In this document: in pieces, positions 8,308 to 16,758 of the stretch
Numbering within the stretch: the first letter of the stretch is position 1
Layout: each line of letters opens with the position of its first letter
Origin: Streptomyces sp. DSM 15324
GTDB taxonomy: Bacteria; Actinomycetota; Actinomycetes; Streptomycetales; Streptomycetaceae
Assembly: GCF_001514285.1 (NCBI RefSeq)
Contig: NZ_KQ949026.1
Location: forward strand, 186,001 to 250,000
DNA length: 64,000 bases
Direction of reading: 5' to 3'
Notes under the pieces: model-generated
What the model saw: only the letters and a program-made list of their open reading frames with translations
Database searches by the model: none
What the model was told of the DNA's origin: nothing
Translations under genes and position numbers: made by a program

Positions 8308-8850
8308 ATGAGCGACTCCTCCCCGGCCTCCGTGTCCGAGCCCGCGTCCGCCCCTGCCGCCGTCGTCCTGGACGTCTGGTGCGAGGTGCAGTGCCCGGAC
8401 TGCCGCAGTGCCCTCGGCGATCTGCGCGCCCTGCGTGAGCGGTACGGCGACCGGCTCCAGCCGCGCCTGAGGCACTTCCCGCTGGAGAAGCACCGGCACG
8501 CCTTCGCCGGCGCCCAGGCCGCCGAGGAGGCGCTGGAGCAGGGCAAGGGCTGGGCGTACGTCGAGGCCGTCCTGGAGCGGGTCGAGGAACTGGACCGTCG
8601 GGGGGAACCTCTCCTGGTCGAGATCGCCGGGGAACTCGGTCTGGACGCCGAGGAGTTCGACACGGCACTGATCGACGGCCGGCACATCCTGATCGTGGAC
8701 GCCGACCAGGCCGAGGGCAAGGCGATCGGGGTCACCGGCACCCCGACCTATGTCATCGGCGGTGAGCGGCTCGACGGCGGCAAGAGCCAGGAAGGGCTCC
8801 GCGAGCGCATCGAGGAGATCGCGGACCGGCTGCTCGCCGGGAGCGCGTGA
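8308..8850 (+). CDS. DsbA-family thioredoxin-fold protein
   Basis: 180 residues. The strand VVLDVWCEVQCPDC carries a CxxC redox pair (CPDC) at the start of the first helix, and the late GVTGTPTYVIGG segment supplies the cis-Pro loop of thioredoxin folds. The helical insertion between them fits the DsbA/FrnE type. There is no signal peptide, so it acts in the cytoplasm, probably as a disulfide oxidoreductase or isomerase; substrates are unknown. It is convergent with the acetyltransferase that ends at 8888. Confidence 0.85.
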   Translation: MSDSSPASVSEPASAPAAVVLDVWCEVQCPDCRSALGDLRALRERYGDRLQPRLRHFPLEKHRHAFAGAQAAEEALEQGKGWAYVEAVLERVEELDRRGEPLLVEIAGELGLDAEEFDTALIDGRHILIVDADQAEGKAIGVTGTPTYVIGGERLDGGKSQEGLRERIEEIADRLLAGSA

Positions 8851-8887
8851 GGCGGGCCGTCCGGGATCACCGGAGGGAGCCGGCCCC

Positions 8888-9712
8888 TCAGAGCAGGTTC
8901 TTGTACATCGAGTAGCCGACGGTGACGTACCCCAGTGAGGCGTAGAGGTGCTCGGCGGGGGCGTTGCCGGCGAAGACGTTGAGGCCGAGCACCGGTCGTC
9001 CGGCGGCCCGTGTCTGGGCCTCGGCCAGCAGCATCAGGGAGCGGCCGTGGCCCCGGCCGCGATGCTCCTCGTAGGCCTCGACGTTGTGGACGAACGCCTT
9101 GTCGCCGGTGAAGGCCAGCCAGAGGTCGCCGACGGGGACGCCCTCGTGCTCCAGGACGCTGATCAGGACGTCCCGCGTCGCGAGGCCCTGCGGCAGCGAG
9201 CGCGCGTAGTCCGCGCGTGCCTTGGCCCGGGCGGGTTCGGCGGGCACCCCCCGGTCGATCCAGTCCTGCGCGTACTCCTCGCTGCCGCGCTGCGCCCAGG
9301 GTCCGTACTCGGCCTCCGTCATGGGCCGGGCCCGGCTGCCCCGCGGCAGTTCGGGCGCCACGGTGGCGAGCCGCTTCTCCATGCCGCGGTTGCGGTGGAC
9401 GTAACCGAGGGCCGTCGCGAGCCGCAGCCCGGCCACGGAGTCGCCCGGCACCCTGATCTCGATCTGCCGGCAGCCCCAGCCGCGGGCCACCTCCTCGGCG
9501 GCGAGCGCGGCCACCGCGCCCCGGCCCCGGCCGCGGTCCGGCTCCTCGATGTGCAGGTCGTCGAGGTGGGCGACGGCGAGCCCGAAGAGGGGATCGGTGG
9601 AGAGCCGGACCGCTCCGACGGGGCGGCTGTTCACGCACACCCGGAAGTGGCGGGAGAGTGATCCGTCGGCAGCGCGCTGAAGCGGCTCGGTCGGCCGCAG
9701 GGTCGTGGTCAT
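8888..9712 (-). CDS. GNAT acetyltransferase with two tandem GNAT domains
   Basis: 274 residues. Two acetyl-CoA binding signatures are visible: RGRGRGAVAALAAEE near residue 60 and HRGRGHGRSLMLLAEAQ near residue 215, so the protein is a duplicated GNAT fold. Related two-domain enzymes act on small molecules or antibiotics (MshD is one example), but the residues that set the substrate cannot be read from sequence alone. Monocistronic, ATG start at 9712. Confidence 0.85.
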   Translation of the reverse strand: MTTTLRPTEPLQRAADGSLSRHFRVCVNSRPVGAVRLSTDPLFGLAVAHLDDLHIEEPDRGRGRGAVAALAAEEVARGWGCRQIEIRVPGDSVAGLRLATALGYVHRNRGMEKRLATVAPELPRGSRARPMTEAEYGPWAQRGSEEYAQDWIDRGVPAEPARAKARADYARSLPQGLATRDVLISVLEHEGVPVGDLWLAFTGDKAFVHNVEAYEEHRGRGHGRSLMLLAEAQTRAAGRPVLGLNVFAGNAPAEHLYASLGYVTVGYSMYKNLL

Positions 9713-9819
9713 CAGGGGGTTTCTACCCGTGCGCGGGACCCGGAGTCAGCCCGTTTTCCGGGCTGCGGTGCCGGTCCGCGCCGTGCGTCGCCGTCCGGGC
9801 GCCGCCCCCGACCCCTGCC

Positions 9820-10641
9820 CTACGGGTCGAGGTCGTCCCCGGCCCGCTCGTCGAAGACGCGCATCGCCTTGGCGGTCACCGGGCCCGGGGCTCCGGGGAG
9901 TTCGCGGGTGTCGACGCGGTGGACGGCCTGGACGTCGCGGAGGGTGGAGGTGAGGAAGACCTCGTCGGCGTGCTCCAGCACGTCGAGCGGAAGGTCGGTC
10001 TCCTTGGCACCGGTCCACTCCACGGTCAGCCGGCGGGTGATGCCCGCGAGGCAGCCCGAGGTGAGCGGCGGGGTGTGGATCTCGCCGTCCAGGACGACGA
10101 AGACGTTCGAGCCGGTGCCCTCGCAGAGCTGTCCGACGGTGTTGGCGAAGAGGGCCTCCGAGGCACCGGCCTCGTGCGCGCGGGCCAGGGCGACGACGTT
10201 CTCGGCGTACGAGGTCGTCTTGAGGCCGGTCAGCGCGCCGCGCTCGTTGCGGGTCCAGGGGACCGTGATCACGGCGGTGGAGTCGGGGCGGCGGGTGGTC
10301 GCGCCGAGGGCGACGAGGAGGGTGGGTCCCCGGTCGCCGCGGTCGGAGCCGAGGGGGCCGTGGCCTCCGGTGTAGGTGAGGCGCAGCCGGCCGAGCGGCA
10401 TGGGGTTCGCCTCCAGGACGGCGGCGCAGGCCGCGCGGACCTCGTCGAGGTCGGGGTCCGGCAGACCGAGGCCGCGCGCGGAGCGGGTCAGCCGGTCGAG
10501 GTGGCGGGTCAGGGCGAAGGGGCGCCCGTGCGTCGCCTTCACGGTCTCGAAGATGCCGTCGCCCACGGTCAGTCCGTGGTCGAAGACGGAGACGCGGGCG
10601 GCCTCGCTGTCCTGCAGGGTGCCGTCGAGCCAGATCTTCAC
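9820..10641 (-). CDS. pabC: Class IV aminotransferase, 4-amino-4-deoxychorismate lyase type
   Basis: 273 residues, a PLP enzyme of fold type IV. It carries the N-terminal VFDHGLTVGDGIFET motif, the lysine context LKTTSYAENVVALA, and ANTVGQLCEGTGSNVF around the cofactor phosphate site. The GTG start overlaps the stop of the upstream chorismate-binding enzyme (GTGA), so the pair are co-translated. That partnership points to release of pyruvate from aminodeoxychorismate to give p-aminobenzoate for folate. A branched-chain or D-amino acid aminotransferase role cannot be excluded. Confidence 0.83.
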   Translation of the reverse strand: MKIWLDGTLQDSEAARVSVFDHGLTVGDGIFETVKATHGRPFALTRHLDRLTRSARGLGLPDPDLDEVRAACAAVLEANPMPLGRLRLTYTGGHGPLGSDRGDRGPTLLVALGATTRRPDSTAVITVPWTRNERGALTGLKTTSYAENVVALARAHEAGASEALFANTVGQLCEGTGSNVFVVLDGEIHTPPLTSGCLAGITRRLTVEWTGAKETDLPLDVLEHADEVFLTSTLRDVQAVHRVDTRELPGAPGPVTAKAMRVFDERAGDDLDP

Positions 10642-11681
10642 CTCAGGGTCCCTTCCCTCACCTCGTACGTGCCCGACGCTACCGCGAGCAGGCGTGCCGC
10701 CTTCAGTTCGGTCTCCCGCCATTCCGCCTCGGGGTCGGAGCCCCAGGTGATGCCGGCGCCGGTGCCGAAGCGCAGCACGCCGTCGGCGCGGTCGATCCAG
10801 AAGGTGCGGATGCCGACGGCCAGCTCGGCGGTGCCGCGGTCGGCGTCCACCCAGCCGATGCCTCCGCAGTACGGTCCGCGGGGTGCCGTCTCCAGCGCGT
10901 CGATGATCCGCAGCGCGCTGGACTTGGGGGCGCCGGTGACCGAGCCGGGCGGGAAGGCGGCGTCGAGGAGGTCGGGCCAGCCCGCGCCGTCGCGCAGTTC
11001 ACCGCGGACCGTGGAGACGAGGTGGACGAGTCCGGGGTGCTTCTCGACCGCGCACAGGTCGGGGACGGTGACGCTGCCGGTGGCGCAGACGCGCCCGATG
11101 TCGTTGCGGACGAGGTCCACGATCATCACGTTCTCGGCGTAGTCCTTGTCGAGGAGGTCGGCCTCGGTGCGGCCGGTGCCCTTGATGGGGCCGGACTCGA
11201 CGACGCGTCCGTCGCGGCGGAGGAAGAGTTCGGGGGAGGCGGTGGCGATCTCCACGCCGTGACCGGGCAGGCGGATCGTTCCTGCAAAGGGTGCCGGGTT
11301 GCCTCGGGCCAGCAGCGCGGTCAGCGCGTCGACGTCGGCGCCGGGCGCGACCGGCGCCGTGAGGACACGGCAGAGGTTCGCCTGGTAGACCTCGCCGGCC
11401 GCGATGTGCTCCCGTATCCGGCGCACCCCCGCGGTGTACGCGGCGCGGTCGAGCGACGACGTCCAGTCCCCCGCGGCGGGCCCGCGCCACGCCCCCGGCA
11501 CGGGCGCCGGCACCGGTGCGTCGCGCACGTCGGCGAAGCGGGCGCAGACGACACGGCCCTCGAAGTCCGCGCAGACCGCCCAGAAACCGGTGGAGTCGAG
11601 GGCGGCGGGGTCGTCGGTGACGTCCAGGAGGCCGGTGGCGACACGGCCGCCGAAGCGGGCGAGAGGAGAGAGGTCGAGCAC
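10638..11681 (-). CDS. pabB: Chorismate-binding enzyme, aminodeoxychorismate synthase component I type
   Basis: 347 residues, shorter than full anthranilate synthase. The C-terminal chorismate fold has ASPELFLRR, then GPIKGTGRT. Lysine in PIKGT, where anthranilate synthases have alanine, is the residue that directs ammonia to C4 in PabB, so this is probably p-aminobenzoate rather than anthranilate chemistry. Later motifs (ENVMIVDLVRNDIGRV, PPGSVTGAPK) complete the Mg/chorismate site. The N-terminus is reduced. The GTG at 11681 removes an implausible Arg/Pro-rich extension. Coupled to the lyase gene that follows. Confidence 0.85.
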   Translation of the reverse strand: MLDLSPLARFGGRVATGLLDVTDDPAALDSTGFWAVCADFEGRVVCARFADVRDAPVPAPVPGAWRGPAAGDWTSSLDRAAYTAGVRRIREHIAAGEVYQANLCRVLTAPVAPGADVDALTALLARGNPAPFAGTIRLPGHGVEIATASPELFLRRDGRVVESGPIKGTGRTEADLLDKDYAENVMIVDLVRNDIGRVCATGSVTVPDLCAVEKHPGLVHLVSTVRGELRDGAGWPDLLDAAFPPGSVTGAPKSSALRIIDALETAPRGPYCGGIGWVDADRGTAELAVGIRTFWIDRADGVLRFGTGAGITWGSDPEAEWRETELKAARLLAVASGTYEVREGTLR

Positions 11682-11857
11682 GGTGTCGAGTCTAGGTCGG
11701 GTGCCGACGGGGCGGTTCGGGGATGTCCCCGGCGGGGCCCTGAGCAGGTCCGCAGTACGACCCCGAGCAGGTCCGCGGTACGACGCGGGGCCGACCGGGA
11801 CGTGTCCGGCGCGGGTCCGGGCGGGGCCGCAGGGGCGCACGCTGCACAAACGCGTTT

Positions 11858-11885
11858 TTGTACTGGCCCAGGAATCCGCTAGAGT
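11858..11885 (+). promoter_or_regulatory. Promoter of the tRNA cluster
   Basis: TTGTAC (11858-11863) and TAGAGT (11880-11885) separated by 16 bases, a good match to the vegetative HrdB consensus. The expected start near 11892 lies about 36 bases before tRNA-Gly. Confidence 0.6.
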
Positions 11886-11927
11886 TCAACTCGTCGCCGG
11901 GCCGCGAGAGCGGAACGGAACCGACAA

Positions 11928-12000
11928 GCGGACGTAGCTCAGTTGGTAGAGCGCAACCTTGCCAAGGTTGAGGTCGCGAGTTCGAGCCTCGTCGTCCGCT
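11928..12000 (+). tRNA. tRNA-Gly (anticodon GCC)
   Basis: 73 nt: acceptor GCGGACG/CGTCCGC with discriminator T, anticodon stem CAACC/GGTTG with loop TTGCCAA, T-arm GGTCGCGAGTTCGAGCC. First gene of a five-tRNA cluster on the plus strand. Confidence 0.98.
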
Positions 12001-12037
12001 CGAAGGAAAGCGGGGACTCCCGGTCCCCGACACTCCT

Positions 12038-12111
12038 GGTGGAGTGGCCGAGAGGCGAGGCAACGGCCTGCAAAGCCGTCTACACGGGTTCAAATCCCGT
12101 CTCCACCTCCA
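12038..12111 (+). tRNA. tRNA-Cys (anticodon GCA)
   Basis: Acceptor GGTGGAG/CTCCACC, discriminator T at 12108 as expected for tRNA-Cys, anticodon stem ACGGC/GCCGT with loop CTGCAAA. The CCA end (12109-12111) is encoded, unlike in the neighbouring valine tRNAs. Confidence 0.98.
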
Positions 12112-12112
12112 A

Positions 12113-12184
12113 GGACGATTAGCTCAGCGGGAGAGCGCTTCCCTGACACGGAAGAGGTCACTGGTTCAATCCCAGTATCGTCCA
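12113..12184 (+). tRNA. tRNA-Val (anticodon GAC), copy 1
   Basis: 72 nt: acceptor GGACGAT/ATCGTCC, anticodon stem CTTCC/GGAAG with loop CTGACAC, T-arm CTGGTTCAATCCCAG. It begins one base after the CCA of tRNA-Cys. Confidence 0.98.
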
Positions 12185-12218
12185 CTGGATCTTCGCCGCG
12201 AGGCAGTGGATCCGTCCC

Positions 12219-12290
12219 GCGCGATTAGCTCAGCGGGAGAGCGCTTCCCTGACACGGAAGAGGTCACTGGTTCAATCCCAGTATCGCGCA
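12219..12290 (+). tRNA. tRNA-Val (anticodon GAC), copy 2 with altered acceptor stem
   Basis: Same D, anticodon and T arms as copies 1 and 3, but the acceptor stem is GCGCGAT/ATCGCGC instead of GGACGAT/ATCGTCC. Both strands of the stem changed together at positions 2 and 3, so pairing is kept and the gene should be functional. Confidence 0.97.
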
Positions 12291-12333
12291 CGCAGTGTTC
12301 GTGATCCGCTCCCCGGAGTGGTCGCGGTCCCGA

Positions 12334-12405
12334 GGACGATTAGCTCAGCGGGAGAGCGCTTCCCTGACACGGAAGAGGTCACTGGTTCAATCCCAGTATC
12401 GTCCA
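12334..12405 (+). tRNA. tRNA-Val (anticodon GAC), copy 3
   Basis: Sequence matches copy 1 over the whole 72 nt. Last gene of the cluster; followed by a terminator hairpin. Confidence 0.98.
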
Positions 12406-12414
12406 CACACCGGC

Positions 12415-12447
12415 AAGCCCCCGTCCGTCTCGTACGGCCGGGGGCTT
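12415..12447 (+). terminator. Terminator of the tRNA cluster
   Basis: AAGCCCCCG (12415-12423) pairs with CGGGGGCTT (12439-12447), with a further short CCGT/ACGG pairing inside. It lies ten bases after the last tRNA and is followed by CGTCGTGTG. It may also stop transcription of the convergent zinc-ribbon gene. Confidence 0.75.
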
Positions 12448-12476
12448 CGTCGTGTGCGCGGCGCCGGTGGTCCGGC

Positions 12477-12785
12477 TCAGCTGGAGAACAGCATGTGGCC
12501 GAAGCTCTTGTGGCGGTGGTGGCCGCCGTGGTGCCCACCGCCGTGGCCGCCATGACCGCCGTGGCCGCCGTACGGGGCGCCCCAGGCCGGAGCGGGCGGC
12601 GCGGGCGGGTACGCCTGCGGGGCCGGCGGCGGGGGTGCCGGCTGGGTCCACTGGGACTCCAGACGGGTCAGGGCCTCCAGCTCGCCGTAGTCGAGGAAGA
12701 TCCCCCGGCAGTTGGCGCACTGTTCGATCTGCACACCATTGCGGTTGTACGTCTGCATCTGTCCGTGACACTTGGGGCACTGCAT
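12477..12785 (-). CDS. TFIIB-type zinc-ribbon protein with Gly/His-rich tail
   Basis: 102 residues. The N-terminal zinc ribbon has two CxxC pairs (CPKC and CANC) separated by 19 residues, then GIFLDYGELEAL, typical of the zf-TFIIB family. A Pro/Ala-rich middle leads to a C-terminus of GGHGGH repeats that could bind metal ions. Function unknown. I use the ATG at 12785 with GAGGAG upstream; a TTG four codons earlier is the alternative. Confidence 0.85.
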   Translation of the reverse strand: MQCPKCHGQMQTYNRNGVQIEQCANCRGIFLDYGELEALTRLESQWTQPAPPPPAPQAYPPAPPAPAWGAPYGGHGGHGGHGGGHHGGHHRHKSFGHMLFSS

Positions 12786-12881
12786 GATTCGGCTCAACTC
12801 CTCGCCGGTCGGTCCTGTTTCACGTCCCGCCAGGACAGACTCTGTCCGGCTGGGGTCGGTTGCACCCTACTTCGCGGAGCT

Positions 12882-13814
12882 TCACGGCAACTGCGGAGGT
12901 ACCGAACCCATTCGGGCACACGCGTCGACGAGCGACTTCTCGACCTCGTCCAGCGGCCGGCCCTCGGCCGCGGCCTTCGTCACCGCGCGGGCGGCTGTCT
13001 GGACCGTGAGGGCGCGGGCGGGGACGTCGAGCGCGGGCCACGGGTCGCCGGCCGCCGGGACCGCCGGGCCCCGGGCCGTGCGGTACGCGCGCAGGAAACG
13101 GGTCCACTCCTCGGGCGGCAGCAGGCCGCAGGCGTACCAGGCCGCGGGGCGGGCGAGGTCCCAGGCGGGGACTCCCCCGCCCAGGTCGTCCACGTCGATC
13201 AGGCGCCAGGGGCCGTCGGGCGCGGGATGGCGGACGAGTTGGCCGAGGTGGAGGTCGCCGTGGCAGAGGGTGGCGGTGTCGGGCAGGGGGGCCTCGGCAC
13301 GGGCCCAGGCGGGGAGGGTGGACCAGGCGCGCAGGACCGGGGCGAGGGCGGCGGCGGGCGGGGCGGCCGCCCGGAGGCGGGCCACGGCCTGGGCGGCCTT
13401 GACCGGGCCCCGCATCGGGGGGAGGCCGGGCGGGGCGGGGCTGCGGTGGAGACGGGCCAGCAGGGTGGCGGCCTCCTCCCAGGGGGCGGAGTCGGGGTCG
13501 TCGGGGTCCACGGGGCTGCCGTAGGGCCAGAAGGTGACGAGGCGGCCGTGCAGGGGGACGGGCGTCGGGGTGAGGGGCGGGAGGAGAAGGGCCGGGTGCC
13601 GGGCGGCCAGGGCCAGACGCGGGGCGAGATCGGCGGCGAGAGTGGCGGGGGCGTGCGCCTTCGCGACGGTGTCCGCGTGACGTACGACGGTGGCGTCGGG
13701 GCGGTCGGCGAGGGTGGCGTCGGGGCAGGGGCAGCGGTGGGGATGCGGGGAGCCCGGGTGCGCCGTGGCCCTGGCCCGGCTGGTGAGGGCGGCGAGCAAG
13801 GGGGTGGCGGTCAC
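12882..13814 (-). CDS. Aminoglycoside phosphotransferase-fold kinase
   Basis: 310 residues of the APH/choline-kinase fold. The catalytic loop is CHGDLHLGQL (residues near 180) with the expected Asp, followed by the metal-binding LIDVDDLG. An N-terminal DATLADRPDATVVRH segment forms part of the nucleotide lobe. The substrate is unknown; such genes in Streptomyces cores are not usually resistance genes. The GTG at 13814 has GGGAG upstream; longer frames run back through the repeats at 13995-14352 and are artefacts. Confidence 0.82.
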   Translation of the reverse strand: MTATPLLAALTSRARATAHPGSPHPHRCPCPDATLADRPDATVVRHADTVAKAHAPATLAADLAPRLALAARHPALLLPPLTPTPVPLHGRLVTFWPYGSPVDPDDPDSAPWEEAATLLARLHRSPAPPGLPPMRGPVKAAQAVARLRAAAPPAAALAPVLRAWSTLPAWARAEAPLPDTATLCHGDLHLGQLVRHPAPDGPWRLIDVDDLGGGVPAWDLARPAAWYACGLLPPEEWTRFLRAYRTARGPAVPAAGDPWPALDVPARALTVQTAARAVTKAAAEGRPLDEVEKSLVDACARMGSVPPQLP

Positions 13815-13994
13815 GGGGCTCCCTGGGCAGCATGGGGCTTTCGGGTGAGGGTAGCCATCGGGGCGCATCCGGTGGGGTCCCCTCCCCCGGTGCCCCCGCG
13901 GCTCGGCGGGGCGCCGGATGCCGGCCAGGTGCCGAAGGAGCCGTCGATGCGCAGGGCCACCGTGCGGCGGGCGCGCCGGGAGCGGGATCCGGCC

Positions 13995-14266
13995 GGGCTG
14001 GAGGGCGAACGGCGTGCGTGCTCGGCCGGGCAGCGCAGGGACTCCGGGAAGCGGACCGGCAGGGTGCTGCCGAGCACCCCAGGCCGAGCCGCGGGGGCGC
14101 CGGGGAAGGGGCGTCGGAGCGCATCCGGCGGGGCTGGAGGGCGAACGGCGTGCGTGCTCGGCCGGGCAGCGCAGGGACTCCGGGAAGCGGACCGGCAGGG
14201 TGCTGCCGAGCACCCCAGGCCGAGCCGCGGGGGCGCCGGGGAAGGGGCGTCGGAGCGCATCCGGCG
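13995..14266. repeat. 136-bp tandem duplication
   Basis: Positions 13995-14130 and 14131-14266 are almost identical copies, beginning GGGCTGGAGGGCGAACGGCG and ending GCGCATCCGGCGGGG. A shorter related piece (GCGCATCCGGTGGGG) occurs at about 13864. The near identity shows the duplication is recent or maintained by gene conversion. Open frames across it are GC artefacts; no gene is assigned in 13815-14467. Confidence 0.9.
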
Positions 14267-14302
14267 GGGTCCCCCCGACGGTGTCACCCGGTCGCGTCCC
14301 CG

Positions 14303-14352
14303 GCGGTGTCCGGGCAGAGCAATGCCGGCGGTGTCCGGGCAGAGCAATGCCG
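14303..14352. repeat. 25-bp tandem repeat, two exact copies
   Basis: GCGGTGTCCGGGCAGAGCAA plus five bases occurs at 14303-14327 and again at 14328-14352. The second copy runs into the hairpin at 14347-14378. Confidence 0.9.
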
Positions 14353-14378
14353 GCGCAGCTCCCCAGCTGCGCCGGCAT
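14347..14378 (-). terminator. Perfect hairpin after the 59-residue membrane protein gene
   Basis: 14-bp perfect stem (ATGCCGGCGCAGCT and its complement) with loop CCCC, about 90 bases past the stop of the minus-strand small gene. Confidence 0.65.
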
Positions 14379-14467
14379 CTTGTGCCGTCCGCCGCACCCC
14401 CGTCCCCACGGGGTTTCATGGATGGATGTCCCCGCCCGGACCGCTCTTCCGGGCCTGGGGTCGCCGC

Positions 14468-14647
14468 TCAGCGCCCCAGCATCACACCCACGGACGACGC
14501 CTGTGTGGCCACCGTCTCCCAGCCGTCGAACACGACGAGGAGCAGGGCCGCCAGGGGAAGGGCCATCAGCGTCGCCACCAGCGGGTGGCGGCGGCCCGTA
14601 CGGCGCGTGCGGGTGCGAAACTGCGTGCGCGGTGCCGTGTGGGCCAT
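14468..14647 (-). CDS. 59-residue basic membrane protein
   Basis: ATG at 14647 with AGGAGAGGG a few bases upstream, one of the best ribosome sites in the window. The protein has a strongly basic N-terminus (RTQFRTRTRRTGRRH), one membrane span (TLMALPLAALLLVVFDG), and a short tail ending VGVMLGR. Its orientation would place the basic end in the cytoplasm. Function unknown. It precedes the repeat region and phosphotransferase gene, with a hairpin after it, so it is probably its own unit. Confidence 0.75.
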   Translation of the reverse strand: MAHTAPRTQFRTRTRRTGRRHPLVATLMALPLAALLLVVFDGWETVATQASSVGVMLGR

Positions 14648-15234
14648 GGTCCCTCTCCTGACCGTCTTGGTCGTTCTGGCAGCGGCGGGTGTCTGACCTC
14701 GGGGGACGAGTGCTGCACCCGCCGCTTGACCTCAAATCTAGGTGTGCGGCGGGCGGAGCACGTCATGCCCTCGTACCGATTGCCGGGCCTCCCGGAGGAT
14801 GAGCCACGAGGTGGGGAGTACTCCCCTGGTTGGAGACCGGGTCCCAGGTCTCGGGGTCTTCCCGGAGGGGGTGCCCGCTGCGGGCCGGTTTCTCCCCTGT
14901 GTCCGTGACTTCGCTCACTTCCACCGCCCCTCGGCGGACCGCCGTCTCCCCCCTGCGGCCCGCCCGTCCGGCTACCACCCGGTAGGTGCGCACCGCGTCC
15001 GCGGCGCCCACCGCCCGCTCCCTCCCGTCCCCCTTCACTGATCCAATCACCCTTCCCCGACCGGTGGTTGAGGTCACAGCGCGGCCAAGAGGCGCCTGTT
15101 CCCAGGCTCTCTGACCCTTCCTCATGTCACCCGCCCGGCGCGGACAATCGATCGGGACCGGAGGGCGCGGCCTCTGCGCGCGAACGGCCGTGGAAACGTA
15201 AGCTGTGCCACGTCACACGGACCGGGCAGCGGGG
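14648..15234. other. 587-bp intergenic region, no gene seen
   Basis: Lies between the small membrane protein gene (minus) and the protein kinase gene (plus), so it must hold both promoters. The open frames here lack starts with ribosome sites and have no recognisable features. I cannot assign convincing -10/-35 pairs. Confidence 0.5.
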
Positions 15235-16671
15235 ATGAACATGGCGATGATGCGCCTGAGGCGCGAGGACCCGCGCGTCGTCGGCTCGTTCAGGCTTCAC
15301 CGACGGCTCGGTGCGGGCGGAATGGGCGTCGTCTACCTGGGCTCCGACAAGAAGGGGCAGCGCGTCGCCCTGAAGGTGATCCGGCCCGATCTGGCGGAGG
15401 ACCAGGAGTTCCGGTCGCGGTTCGCGCGTGAGGTGTCGGCCGCGCGGCGGATCCGGGGCGGCTGCACGGCCCGTCTGGTCGCCGCCGATCTCGACGCCGA
15501 TCGGCCGTGGTTCGCCACCCAGTACGTTCCCGGGCCCTCCCTCCACGACAAGGTCAACGACGAGGGGCCGGTCCCGGCCGCCGAGCTGGCGGCGATCGGG
15601 GCCGCGCTGTCGGAGGGGCTCGTCGCCGTCCACGAGGCCGGGGTCGTCCACCGGGACCTCAAGCCGTCCAACATCCTGCTGTCCCCCAAGGGCCCCCGCA
15701 TCATCGACTTCGGCATCGCGTGGGCGACCGGGGCCTCGACCCTCACCCATGTCGGTACGGCCGTCGGCTCGCCCGGCTTCCTCGCGCCCGAGCAGGTGCG
15801 GGGGGCCGCCGTCACGCCGGCCACGGACGTCTTCTCGCTCGGTGCCACCCTCGCCTACGCCTCCACGGCCGACTCCCCCTTCGGGCACGGCAGTTCCGAG
15901 GTGATGCTCTACCGCGTGGTGCACGAGGAGCCCCAGCTGCACGGCGTGGCCGACGCGCTGGCCCCGCTGATCCGGGCCTGTCTGGCCAAGGACCCCGAGG
16001 AACGGCCCAGCACCCTCGATCTCTCGCTGCGGCTGAAGGAGATCGCCGCCCGCGAGGCTCAGGGGACGGGCGACGCCCGGCCGCCCGTGCCGAGAGCGGC
16101 GGAGGCGGACCGGCCCACCGGCCGGCTCAGCCACTCCAGCTATCCGGAGCGGACCCTGCGTCAGCCGGGCCCGTCCGGCACCGGGACCGGCGCCGGACAA
16201 GGGCCGGGGCACGGCACGGGATCCGGGACCGGGGGTGGGGGCGGCACTCCTGCGCCTCGGGGTGGAGCACCCTCCCGGGGGTCGGCCCCCTCTCGGGGTG
16301 GAGCCCCGTCCCGGGGCGGCAGCGCCTCTCGCGGCGGCGGCGCCCCATCGTCACGCTCCGGGAGCCGTCCCGTACCCGCCTCGCGCGGCGGCCGTCCCGC
16401 CGGCAGCGGCAGCCGGCCCGCTCCGCGCAGTGGGGCCGGACGGCCCGGGCCGAGGAACACGGGTACCGGGCGCCGGCCCGCCAATCCGCGACTGCTGCGC
16501 CAGCGGCTGTTCGTCTTCGTGGTCGTGACACTGCTGGTCGCGTTGGGCATCGCCGTCGTCCAGGGCTGCGAGGGGGCCGCCCGCGGCCTCGGCGGCGGGG
16601 ACGGCGTCGTACGACAGCAGCCACCGCACGCGCAGGGGTACGTTTCCGCTCCCCGGGGCGACGCGGACTAG
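15235..16671 (+). CDS. Membrane-anchored serine/threonine protein kinase (Hanks type)
   Basis: 478 residues. Kinase domain at about 15-280: glycine loop LGAGGMGVVYLG, ATP lysine in RVALKVI, catalytic HRDLKPSN, DFG (IDFGIA), and the APE equivalent (APEQVRG). A long Gly/Ser/Arg/Pro-rich linker follows (about 310-430), then a single membrane span (LFVFVVVTLLVALGIAVV) and a short outside tail with no PASTA domains. So the kinase is cytoplasmic and the outside part too short to be a large sensor. The start is one of several nearby ATGs (15235, 15241, 15247, 15250); GGGG precedes the first. Confidence 0.9.
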   Translation: MNMAMMRLRREDPRVVGSFRLHRRLGAGGMGVVYLGSDKKGQRVALKVIRPDLAEDQEFRSRFAREVSAARRIRGGCTARLVAADLDADRPWFATQYVPGPSLHDKVNDEGPVPAAELAAIGAALSEGLVAVHEAGVVHRDLKPSNILLSPKGPRIIDFGIAWATGASTLTHVGTAVGSPGFLAPEQVRGAAVTPATDVFSLGATLAYASTADSPFGHGSSEVMLYRVVHEEPQLHGVADALAPLIRACLAKDPEERPSTLDLSLRLKEIAAREAQGTGDARPPVPRAAEADRPTGRLSHSSYPERTLRQPGPSGTGTGAGQGPGHGTGSGTGGGGGTPAPRGGAPSRGSAPSRGGAPSRGGSASRGGGAPSSRSGSRPVPASRGGRPAGSGSRPAPRSGAGRPGPRNTGTGRRPANPRLLRQRLFVFVVVTLLVALGIAVVQGCEGAARGLGGGDGVVRQQPPHAQGYVSAPRGDAD

Positions 16672-16758
16672 GGGCGTGGGGAAGGCGAGAGGGAGTGCCC
16701 GGCGCCGTGGGTGCGGTGCGGGACTGTCCGAGACACCCCCTGGCGGACCGGCGGCCCC

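Noticed and set aside
11022..11882. 286-codon plus-strand frame over pabB
   Set aside because: Antisense to a gene with clear chorismate-enzyme motifs; no family character of its own.
14763..15125. 120-codon minus-strand frame between the small membrane protein gene and the kinase gene
   Set aside because: No ribosome site, no hydrophobic or domain pattern, and composition unlike flanking genes.
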